This document shows positions 36,949 to 44,414 of a stretch of 64,000 nt of DNA, in pieces. Numbering within the stretch: position 1 is the first letter of the stretch; every line of letters begins with the position of its first letter. Position numbers and translations under genes: made by a program. This DNA is from Nakamurella deserti (GTDB taxonomy: Bacteria > Actinomycetota > Actinomycetes > Mycobacteriales > Nakamurellaceae). The notes beneath the pieces were generated by a model. That model saw only the letters and a list, made by a program, of their open reading frames with translations, ran no database searches and had not been told where the DNA came from. Where the stretch lies: contig NZ_QCXS01000003.1 in assembly GCF_003260015.1 (NCBI RefSeq), forward strand, positions 424,315 through 488,314, given 5' to 3'.

Positions 36949-37812
36949 GTGATCGCCCGCCAGACCCCCTCCCCGCCGCGTTCCCGCCGCGTCCCGGCGC
37001 TCGCCGCCGCGGTACTGGCGCTGGTGGGTGTCGTCCTGATCGTGGTCGCCGCGTGTACCTCGCGGCCCGCCCCGCCGCAACCCACGGCCGCCGCCGCCGG
37101 CTCGATCAGCCCGGTCACCACGAGCACCGCATCGAGCACCCGGTCGTCCGGCACCTCCCCGACCCCGACGGCGACGAGCGAGGTCCCGTCCCCGACGTCC
37201 GCCGAGCCGACGCCCACCGAGCCACCCCCGGTCACCACCAGCGCGGTCCCCGCTCCCGCCCCGGCGCCCGCATCCAGCAGCTCGTCGCCGAAGCCGGTGC
37301 CACCGTCCACCACCGCGGCCCCGGGCGAGACGCTGTTGATGCCCGAGGCCACCCCGGTGTCGTTCGACATCCCCAGGATCGGCGCCAGCTCTGACCTGCT
37401 GCAGCTCGGGTTGAACGCCGACGGCACCGCCGAGACCCCGCCCATCGACGAGAAGGTCTCGCACGCGGGTTGGCTCGACCAGTCCCCGGAGCCGGGAACC
37501 CTCGGGCCGGCCATCCTGCTGGGCCACATCGACTCCGCGAAGTACGGTCCCGCCGTGTTCTACGACATCGGCTCGCTCGTCCCCGGCGACACCGTCGAGG
37601 TGACCCGGTCCGACGGCACGGTGGCGATCTTCGCGGTGGACGGGGTCCGCGAGTACGAGAAGGCCCAGTTCCCGACGCTGCAGGTGTACGGCAACCTCGA
37701 CCACGCCGGCCTGCGACTGATCACCTGCGGTGGCGTCTTCAACGGCGACACCGGCCACTACGAGAGCAACATCGTGGTGTTCGCGTCGCTGGTCGCGACC
37801 CGCGCGGCCTGA
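36949..37812 (+). CDS. Class F-type sortase
   Basis: A 287-residue membrane-bound transpeptidase that would join proteins to the cell wall or each other. The N-terminal hydrophobic helix (about 16-35) ends VVAAC, which also fits a lipobox. A ~85-residue Ser/Thr/Pro linker leads to the sortase barrel: substrate-pocket start VSFDIPRIGASSDLL, catalytic His in LLGHIDS, catalytic Cys in LITCGG. The segment after it reads GHYESNIVVFASL, without an Arg at the place where many sortases carry one, so the third catalytic residue is uncertain. GTG start with GAGGAG. No LPXTG protein was seen nearby. Confidence 0.85.
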   Translation: MIARQTPSPPRSRRVPALAAAVLALVGVVLIVVAACTSRPAPPQPTAAAAGSISPVTTSTASSTRSSGTSPTPTATSEVPSPTSAEPTPTEPPPVTTSAVPAPAPAPASSSSSPKPVPPSTTAAPGETLLMPEATPVSFDIPRIGASSDLLQLGLNADGTAETPPIDEKVSHAGWLDQSPEPGTLGPAILLGHIDSAKYGPAVFYDIGSLVPGDTVEVTRSDGTVAIFAVDGVREYEKAQFPTLQVYGNLDHAGLRLITCGGVFNGDTGHYESNIVVFASLVATRAA

Positions 37813-37825
37813 TCCGGCCCGGGGG

Positions 37826-38248
37826 TCAGCGCTCGGCGAGCTGGTTGAGCAGGGCCGCCGCCTGCCGCAGCAGCGCCCGCTCCTCGGGCGTCATCGCGGA
37901 CAGCTTCTGGGCCAGCCACCGCTCACGGGCCGCGCCTTCCGCGTCGGCCCGCCGGGCCCCGGCCGGCGTCACGCCGATCATCACCTGGCGACCGTCGTCG
38001 GGATTGACCTTGCGCTCGATCATCCCCAGCCGCTGCAGCGCGGCGATGATGCGGGTCATCGAGGGCGGCCGCACGTGCTCGCGAGCGGCGAGATCCCCCG
38101 CGGACAAGGGACCTTCGCGGCGCAGGACGGCCAGCGCAGACAGCTGCGACACCGTGAGGTCGTCGCCGAGCTGCTGGTGACGCAGACGTCGATTCAGCCG
38201 GTTCAACGCGAACCGCAGATCCGCGGCCAACGGTGCGACGTCCGGCAT
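37826..38248 (-). CDS. MarR-family transcriptional regulator
   Basis: A 140-residue winged-helix repressor. The DNA-binding part reads LTVSQLSALAVLRREGPLSA, then DLAAREHVRPPSMTRIIAAL, with the wing in RKVNPDDGRQVMIGVT; flanking helices form the dimer. The ATG at 38248 is leaderless-like: a TACGCT box ends 6 nt upstream. It is divergent from the DUF2530 gene, with both promoters inside a 96-bp gap, as recalled for Rv0880-Rv0879c. Ligand unknown. Confidence 0.9.
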   Translation of the reverse strand: MPDVAPLAADLRFALNRLNRRLRHQQLGDDLTVSQLSALAVLRREGPLSAGDLAAREHVRPPSMTRIIAALQRLGMIERKVNPDDGRQVMIGVTPAGARRADAEGAARERWLAQKLSAMTPEERALLRQAAALLNQLAER

Positions 38249-38254
38249 TTCGTG

Positions 38255-38260
38255 AGCGTA
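38255..38260 (-). promoter_or_regulatory. Putative -10 box for leaderless marR mRNA
   Basis: TACGCT read on the minus strand, ending 6 nt before the MarR ATG, with no room for a Shine-Dalgarno. Confidence 0.5.
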
Positions 38261-38331
38261 CCTCACGATCTCGGGCGCCGATCGGGAGCCTGCAGCGTGA
38301 CCGGACGCCGCTGCCACTCACCCCGGCGGGC

Positions 38332-38337
38332 TAGGCT
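38332..38337 (+). promoter_or_regulatory. Putative -10 box for leaderless DUF2530 mRNA
   Basis: TAGGCT ends 7 nt before the ATG at 38345; no Shine-Dalgarno is present. Confidence 0.45.
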
Positions 38338-38344
38338 GACCCGC

Positions 38345-38638
38345 ATGAACGGCAGTTCCCCGACCCCGCAGGCATCTGCTCAGGACGGTCCGCCACCGCT
38401 GCCGCCGATCCGCAGCGGCGTCGCCCACATCGTCGTCCCGGGCACCGTCGTGTGGTTCACCGCCTTCGTCGTGCTGCTGTTCTTCACCGACTTCCTGCGC
38501 GAGCACGACGCCATGATCTGGCTGTGGACCTGTCTGGCCGGCGGCCTGCTGGGCGTGGCCGGTCTCGGCATCTTCGGCTGGCAGCGCAGCGCCGCCCGCA
38601 AGGGACGTCGCGGCGCCCAGACCAGCGCCCTCGACTGA
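38345..38638 (+). CDS. DUF2530 small membrane protein
   Basis: A 97-residue actinobacterial membrane protein with a Pro-rich N-terminus, two helices (VVPGTVVWFTAFVVLLFF and LWTCLAGGLLGVAGLGIFGW) and a basic tail (RSAARKGRRG). It matches the DUF2530 family as recalled for Rv0879c. Function unknown. It shares a divergent promoter region with MarR, which may regulate it. Confidence 0.82.
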   Translation: MNGSSPTPQASAQDGPPPLPPIRSGVAHIVVPGTVVWFTAFVVLLFFTDFLREHDAMIWLWTCLAGGLLGVAGLGIFGWQRSAARKGRRGAQTSALD

Positions 38639-38664
38639 CGCGACCGCTCGCCGACGCCGAGGTG

Positions 38665-39645
38665 TCAGCCCTCGGTCTCCAGGATCGCGGCGACCGCGCG
38701 CAGGTGGTGCGCGGCGGTGGCGAACTCCGACAGCACCTCGGCCACCGGCCGCTCACTCTCCACCAGGCCGGCTGACTGTCCGGCGTAGACCGGTGCGTAC
38801 CGGATGTCGTCGGCCTGTCTGGCCGCCAGCACCTGGTCGGACGCGGCCACCGCGGCGGGCGTGCCGGCGGCGAGCTCGCTCTCGCGGCCCTGCCAGATCT
38901 CGGTGAACTGGTTGCGCAGCGCCCGGCCGCCGTAGGCCGCGGGCCACGGCACCTGCTGGGCGATGTCGAAGATGCTGCCGTAGACGGTGTCGCCGAGTTC
39001 GGCGCGGACGATGGCCTCCTGGGCCTCGGCGGAGGTGTCGGCCTCCGGGCAGCAGGTGAAGGCGGTGCCGACCCAGGCCCCGGCCGCACCGGCGGCCAGC
39101 ACCGCGGCGAGTCCGCGTCCGGTGCCGATGCCGCCCGCGGCCACCACCGGCACGTCGACCTCGTCGAGCACGGCCTGCAGCAGCGGCAGGGTGGCGACCT
39201 CGTTGCGGCCGTGGCCACCGCCCTCGCCGCCACGGACGACGATGATGTCGACCCCCATGTCCTCGAGGTCGAACGCCTCCACCAGGTTCCCGGCCTGCGC
39301 GGCGAGGGCGATGCCGGAGTCGTGCAGCGGGGCCACCCACCGTTCGACCTCGCCGAAGCTCACCGACACCAGGTCGGGCCGCGCCTGGATGACCTGCTTC
39401 ATGTGGGCGTCCGACAACTCCAGCGCCCAGCCCAGCAGGCCCACGCCGTAGGGACGGCCGGTGGCGGCGGCGAGTTCCAGCTGGCCGCGCAGCCAGCCCG
39501 CCGACGCCGCCGGGCTCACACCGATCATCCCGAGCGCACCCCCGGCGGACACCGCCGCGGCGAGCCGGCCGCCCGAGACCCCCGCCATGGGGGCGCTGAT
39601 CAGCGGCAGCTCCAGCTCGAACTGCTCGGTCAGCCAGGTACGCAC
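38665..39645 (-). CDS. Nitronate monooxygenase (NPD family)
   Basis: A 326-residue FMN-dependent TIM-barrel enzyme of the 2-nitropropane dioxygenase family, oxidising nitronates, or another flavoenzyme substrate. Visible motifs are LISAPMAGVSGGRLAAAVS, the conserved RGGEGGGHGR containing the catalytic-type His, and the FMN-phosphate site PVVAAGGIGTGRGLAAVLAAGA. The GTG at 39645 has GAGGAG 8 nt before it. It follows the GHKL ATPase gene by 10 bp, so both are probably co-transcribed. Confidence 0.9.
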   Translation of the reverse strand: MRTWLTEQFELELPLISAPMAGVSGGRLAAAVSAGGALGMIGVSPAASAGWLRGQLELAAATGRPYGVGLLGWALELSDAHMKQVIQARPDLVSVSFGEVERWVAPLHDSGIALAAQAGNLVEAFDLEDMGVDIIVVRGGEGGGHGRNEVATLPLLQAVLDEVDVPVVAAGGIGTGRGLAAVLAAGAAGAWVGTAFTCCPEADTSAEAQEAIVRAELGDTVYGSIFDIAQQVPWPAAYGGRALRNQFTEIWQGRESELAAGTPAAVAASDQVLAARQADDIRYAPVYAGQSAGLVESERPVAEVLSEFATAAHHLRAVAAILETEG

Positions 39646-39655
39646 CAGGGGCTCC

Positions 39656-42649
39656 TCAGGACTCCTCAGCGGATGGCCGGCGTCGTGCCGGCCCCGTCAG
39701 CCCATCTTCGACCACCCCGGGAGTGTCGCCGACCACCCAGGCGGTCGCGGTGTGCCGGAGGGCCCAGTCGCCGGCCAGCCAGGCCAGCATCCGTCCCCAG
39801 CCGGCCGCCGACCCGTCCACCCAGGCACCGTCGACGCTCACCCACCAGGGCACCCGGTGGTCCGTGCCGGCGATGCGGACCCGCAGATCGGGGTCGACGC
39901 CGACGGCCGCCACCGCCCCGGCCGTGACTCCCAGCGCCGCGCCGGCCGCGGTCGGCCGCACCGCCGACGTCGGGGTGGCGGTCACCCGCTCGACGGGGTG
40001 GCGCTCCGAGACGAGGTCGAGGTCGAACACCCCCGCGACGGCCGCCGGGTCGGCACCGCCGGGCACGGTCCGCGCCGGATCGACGACGGCGGCGAACCAG
40101 GGCAGGTCCAGGACGGCCGCGTCGCCGGCGTCCACCACGGTGCCCGTCAGCACCCGCACCCCGGACGGCAACGGTGCCACCCGCACTCCGGCCAGTGCCG
40201 TGGTCAGCGCGGCGGTCAGCGCCGGCACGCGCACCGCCGGCACCGTGCGGGCCGGATCGCAGAACCGTCGCAGGAGGTCGACGGGGTCGTCGGCGAGGAC
40301 CTGGGCCGCCCCGTTCCGGACGCCGATCGCCGCGGCGACCGGTTCGGGCAGCGGCACCGGCAGCGGGTCGAACAGCCCGACGAGGTCCGCCGCCCCGGGC
40401 AGTCGCCACGCCGTCGGGGGCCGGTCGGCGAGCCGGGCGAAGCGGCCGAGCCACCACGCCGTGTAACTCGGCCGGCCGGCGACGGGAGCCAGGCTGTCGC
40501 GGGCGGCGCGGTCGTCGGCGATCAGCTGCAGGGCCGCCGGCCAGCGGTCGTCGGCGACGAGGTCCAGGTCGGCGACGGCGGTGAGGACCGCCGGCGGCGG
40601 CCCGTTCCCGACGACCTCGTCCCACCACCGGTCTTCGTCGGGCAGATCGTGGTCGGGGCCGGTGGGCGCGGTGTCCTCGATCACCCGAAAGCCGCCCAGC
40701 ACCCCGGCGCGGCGCAGGACGTCGTCGGACCAGCCGTCGGTCCAATGTGACCCGACGGGCTCCAGCTCGGCGTCGACGAGGATCGCGGCGAGCGGCGAAC
40801 CGGGCAGGGTCAGCTCCGTGACCGGCCACGGTTCGTCGTCGTCGGTGGTCAGCAGCAGGTCGCCGGACACGTCGGCCCCGGGCGCACCCCCGGCCGCGAC
40901 CAGGTCGAGCACCGCGGTACCGACCGCGACCACCCGCTCGACGGGGACGTCGTCCTCCTCCAGGTCGGCGCGGAGCTCGGCGACGGCCCGCAGGACCGCG
41001 GGATCGCCGAGGACGCCCGTCGCGTCGGCCCGGACGGCGCCGATCCGCAGCAGCAGCCGGCGGGCCACCGGGTCGGCGGTCGCGTCGGGATGCACCAGAC
41101 GCAACCCGGGGACCGCCGCGACGGCGGCGTCCAACCACGGCGCGGGGCCGTCGGCGACCAGGCAACCGCGGGCGCCGAGCACGGTCCGGCCACCGGCCAA
41201 CGGCACCGGGAGGTCCGCGAGATCGTCACCGGCCGCGCCGGTCTCGTCCAACACGGCGTACAGCCGGCCCCAGAACCGGGCGTCCCGCGCCAACGCCCCG
41301 AGCGCCGTCGAGAGGTCGGCCACGGTCACGGTGCGGACACCGAGGGAGCGCAACGCCTCCCGCGCGACGGTGTCGCCGACGGGCGGCAGCAGACCCGGCA
41401 GTGCCTCGGCGGCGAGCGCGACCAGATCGGCGTCCGCGCCGGGCAGCATCACGGCATCGGCCGGTCGGACCGCCTCACCGGACGCGCTCACCAGCAGCCG
41501 GGCCCCACGGACCGCGTCGGTGATGCGCCGGCGCAACGTCGAGTCGAGCTCGCCGCGACCGAGACCCGCGGCCGGCAGCAAGCCGAGCCGCGCGTCCGGG
41601 TCGGTGGCCGCCATCAGGTCCAGGTAACCGGCCACCGCCTCGTCGAGCAGCGCCTCGACCAGCGGCCCGGCGGCCAGGTGCCGCCGGGTGTCGTCGACGG
41701 GGAACGTGCCGATCAACCGGGCCGGCAGGCCCAGCGGCTCGTCGGTCGGCGTCGGCGCGTACAGCACGTCCGGCCCGAGCGGGCGGGTCGTCGGATGCGC
41801 CCAGGTCAGCTGCCACCGGGCACGGCGCCGCTGCTCCGTGGGCAGGCCGGCCAGCCGGGCGGCGTCCCAGCGGCCGGCGCGGGACGCGAGCCGCCAACGG
41901 GTGACCGGCGTATCCGCCGCCGAGTCGGACAGCACCACCGTGTCGTCGTCGGAGGGCAGCCGGGCCAGCACCCGGTCGTCGACCTCCAACCGTTCGACGG
42001 CGGGCAGCGCGAGCAGCAGGTGGTCGCCGATCTCGGCGAGCACGTCGGCGGCGGCGATGCCGTGCCGCAGCGGCAGCCGCACCTCGGTGCTGAAGCCCTC
42101 GGGCGGCGTCCCGTCGGTGGGCCACGGCAGCCGCAACGCGGGGACGTGTCCGTCGCGGGCGGCGACGACGGCGTCCAGGGCGGGGTCCGCGAGACGGGCG
42201 ACCGCGACCGCGGTGTCGGCCGCGTCGAAGCGGACGGAACCGGTGGTGGACACCACCGACGGCTGATCGCTGACCGCGAGCACGGCGGTGAACCCGACGC
42301 CGAAATGACCGACCCCGGCGTCGCCGGTCTTGGCCGACGCCCGCAGCGAGGCCAGCGACGCGACCCCGGCGGCGGTCAACGGTGCGCCGGTGTTCGCCAC
42401 CCGGAGTTCGCCGCCCCGGGTGGTGATACGGATCCGGGCCGGTTGGACCGCGGCGATCGCCGCGTCGGCGGCGTTGGCGATCAGCTCGACGAGCACCCGC
42501 CCGGCGTAGCCGACGACGGCCAGGGCCTCTTCGGCGTTGGCGTCCTCGCGCAGCCGGGCCGGCGACCGTCGCCAGATGTCGAGCACGGCCGCCCGCAGCG
42601 CGGCCGTGTCAAACGGGTCGTCGGCGGCCGGCGAACCGGTCACGTCCAT
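39656..42649 (-). CDS. Large GHKL-type (Hsp90/sacsin-like) ATPase-domain protein
   Basis: A 997-residue protein with an N-terminal GHKL ATP-binding fold. The N-box is ELIANAADAAI, the G2 lid region SASAKTG-like followed by GVGHFGVGFTAVL. The G1 motif normally DxGxG reads ANTGAP, i.e. Asn replaces the nucleotide-binding Asp, as in sacsin-type domains. The remaining ~780 residues have no clear domain, with repeated Val/Asp/Ala-rich beta-like stretches. No membrane segment. Proteins of this kind are often annotated 'molecular chaperone Hsp90' in actinobacteria, without evidence. It is followed within 10 bp by nitronate monooxygenase and lies 30 bp after DUF3027. Confidence 0.75.
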   Translation of the reverse strand: MDVTGSPAADDPFDTAALRAAVLDIWRRSPARLREDANAEEALAVVGYAGRVLVELIANAADAAIAAVQPARIRITTRGGELRVANTGAPLTAAGVASLASLRASAKTGDAGVGHFGVGFTAVLAVSDQPSVVSTTGSVRFDAADTAVAVARLADPALDAVVAARDGHVPALRLPWPTDGTPPEGFSTEVRLPLRHGIAAADVLAEIGDHLLLALPAVERLEVDDRVLARLPSDDDTVVLSDSAADTPVTRWRLASRAGRWDAARLAGLPTEQRRRARWQLTWAHPTTRPLGPDVLYAPTPTDEPLGLPARLIGTFPVDDTRRHLAAGPLVEALLDEAVAGYLDLMAATDPDARLGLLPAAGLGRGELDSTLRRRITDAVRGARLLVSASGEAVRPADAVMLPGADADLVALAAEALPGLLPPVGDTVAREALRSLGVRTVTVADLSTALGALARDARFWGRLYAVLDETGAAGDDLADLPVPLAGGRTVLGARGCLVADGPAPWLDAAVAAVPGLRLVHPDATADPVARRLLLRIGAVRADATGVLGDPAVLRAVAELRADLEEDDVPVERVVAVGTAVLDLVAAGGAPGADVSGDLLLTTDDDEPWPVTELTLPGSPLAAILVDAELEPVGSHWTDGWSDDVLRRAGVLGGFRVIEDTAPTGPDHDLPDEDRWWDEVVGNGPPPAVLTAVADLDLVADDRWPAALQLIADDRAARDSLAPVAGRPSYTAWWLGRFARLADRPPTAWRLPGAADLVGLFDPLPVPLPEPVAAAIGVRNGAAQVLADDPVDLLRRFCDPARTVPAVRVPALTAALTTALAGVRVAPLPSGVRVLTGTVVDAGDAAVLDLPWFAAVVDPARTVPGGADPAAVAGVFDLDLVSERHPVERVTATPTSAVRPTAAGAALGVTAGAVAAVGVDPDLRVRIAGTDHRVPWWVSVDGAWVDGSAAGWGRMLAWLAGDWALRHTATAWVVGDTPGVVEDGLTGPARRRPSAEES

Positions 42650-42679
42650 GGCCCGGTCGTCGCGGCCCGGCGGGGACGC

Positions 42680-44308
42680 TCAGGCGCCGGCATCGCCCGG
42701 TGTCGGCTCCTCGGCGTCGATCGGCTCGGCGGACGCGTCAGCAGGATCGGCGGTGCCCGCGAGGCCGGTGGAGTCGAAGAGCTCGACGGTGTCGGCGCCG
42801 TCCGTCGGGTCGGCACCCGCAGCGGCGTCGGACGCTGCAGCGACGTCGGTCGCCGCGGCACCGTCGGTCGATGCAGCGGCGTCGGTCGATGCGGCACCGT
42901 CGGTCGGTGCAGCGGCGCCGGCCGATCCGGCACCGTCGGACGGTGCAGCAGTGTCGGACGGTACAGCGGCGTCGGTCGATGCGGCGGTGTCGTTCGATGC
43001 GTCACCGTCGGTCAGTGCAGCGACGCCAGCCGGTGCAGCGGTGTCGTTCGATGCGTCATCGTCGGTCGGTGCAGTGACGTCAGCCGGCGCAGCGACGTCA
43101 TCCGGCGCAGCGACGTCAGCCGGTGCAGCGGCGTCGGCAGCGTCGGCCACGTCAACCGGGTCAGCAGGCCCGCCTGCCCCGGCAGCCTCGGCCGTGTCGC
43201 CGGATTCGACCGGAGCCTCCTCCAACGACGGCGCCTCCGCCGGATCAACCGGCGTTCCCTCGACGGGAGCCTCCTCCAACGACGGCGCCTCCGCCGGATC
43301 AACCGGCGTTCCCTCGACCGGAGCCTCCTCCAACGACGGCGCCTCCGCCGGATCCATCGGCGCGCCCCCGACCGGAGCCTCCTCCGACGACACCGCACCG
43401 GCCGCCCCGCCGGCCGCATCCTCCGGGGACACCGGCGGCGCGACCTCCTGGCTGGTGACCCGGATCTCGAGCTCGGTGTCGTCGTCGCTCAGGAAGGCCG
43501 CGGCACCGTCGGCCAGCGCGGCGCCGCGCGGGTGCACGTCGAGCACGGTGTCGTCGATGTGCGACGGCCGGAACCCGGTCGGCACCGGCTCGATGACCAG
43601 CTCGGAGTGGGCGCCGCACCCGTAGCCCGAGTCGACGACCCGGCCGTCAGCCGGTGACATCTCGTTGCCGCAGGCGCCGAACCGGGCGCCCAGGGAGCCG
43701 GCCAACGGCAGATAGAAGGCGCACATCACGCACGACAGCGGGGCCTGCTTGGCCATGTCGGCGGTCGGCCCGAACCCGCCCTCGTGCCACCGTTCGGCGG
43801 TGTCGGTGCGGCCGGCACGGCTCATCACCCGGACGCGGCCGATGCCGAGTTCGTGGGCGACGTCCTCCACGGCGGGGTCGTCGGACTGCAGATAGGCGGG
43901 CGCGAGCCGCGGGTCGTCCTCGGTGGGCGGCAGGATCAGGTCGCCGGGACCGAGGTCGCCGGGCCGGATCCGTTCGCTCCAGGGCAGCCACGCCGGCGGC
44001 AGCAGCGCGTCGGGCCCGGGCAGCAGCACGACCTCGCTGATCGTGGGTTGGTCGGGGTCGACGAGGGCGACGGTGACGCACCAGGTCCAGCCGGTGTAGG
44101 CGACATCGGTGGTGGCGAACCGGAGGGTGACGGCGACGTCGTCCTCGGACGCCGCACCGCGGTAGTCACCCACCTGGCCGGGGTCGCCGGCGTCCTGCCG
44201 GGCAGCCGTCCGCGCCAGCTCGACGACCGTGGCGGACGGATCCACCGGACGGGAGGCGGCAGCGGTATCGGTGCTGATCGTCGGTGTCGCGGCATTCACA
44301 GCGCCCAT
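42680..44308 (-). CDS. DUF3027 protein with long repetitive acidic tail
   Basis: A 542-residue protein. The conserved N-terminal ~270 residues match actinobacterial DUF3027 (Rv0877 as recalled). They contain a possible metal site: CVMC, FGACGNEMSP and SGYGCGAHSE provide four cysteines and a histidine. The C-terminal ~260 residues are Ala/Asp/Pro/Glu/Thr only: first an 18-residue unit (AEAPSLEEAPVEGTPVDP) repeated three times, then degenerate AAPxDV-type hexamers. The tail is probably disordered. Family members are usually around 250-300 residues, so the tail is an accretion. Function unknown. Confidence 0.85.
   Translation of the reverse strand: MGAVNAATPTISTDTAAASRPVDPSATVVELARTAARQDAGDPGQVGDYRGAASEDDVAVTLRFATTDVAYTGWTWCVTVALVDPDQPTISEVVLLPGPDALLPPAWLPWSERIRPGDLGPGDLILPPTEDDPRLAPAYLQSDDPAVEDVAHELGIGRVRVMSRAGRTDTAERWHEGGFGPTADMAKQAPLSCVMCAFYLPLAGSLGARFGACGNEMSPADGRVVDSGYGCGAHSELVIEPVPTGFRPSHIDDTVLDVHPRGAALADGAAAFLSDDDTELEIRVTSQEVAPPVSPEDAAGGAAGAVSSEEAPVGGAPMDPAEAPSLEEAPVEGTPVDPAEAPSLEEAPVEGTPVDPAEAPSLEEAPVESGDTAEAAGAGGPADPVDVADAADAAAPADVAAPDDVAAPADVTAPTDDDASNDTAAPAGVAALTDGDASNDTAASTDAAVPSDTAAPSDGAGSAGAAAPTDGAASTDAAASTDGAAATDVAAASDAAAGADPTDGADTVELFDSTGLAGTADPADASAEPIDAEEPTPGDAGA
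42860..43130. repeat. Degenerate 9/18-bp repeats in the DUF3027 tail
   Basis: Variants of TCGGTCGATGCAGCGGCG recur in frame through this stretch, giving Ala/Ser/Thr/Asp-rich hexapeptides. Boundaries are approximate. Confidence 0.7.
43211..43372. repeat. Three 54-bp tandem repeats in the DUF3027 gene
   Basis: Near-identical units start at 43211, 43265 and 43319; a partial fourth begins at 43373. Each encodes 18 residues. The low divergence between copies points to recent slippage or unequal recombination. Confidence 0.9.
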
Positions 44309-44414
44309 CTTGCCGCACCACCGCACCGGCGGTTTGCAGCCGACGACGCCGACGGCGTCCTGACCCGCCCCACGGGCGTGCGACGCGGGCGGGCGGGTGC
44401 GGCAGGATGGTCGT

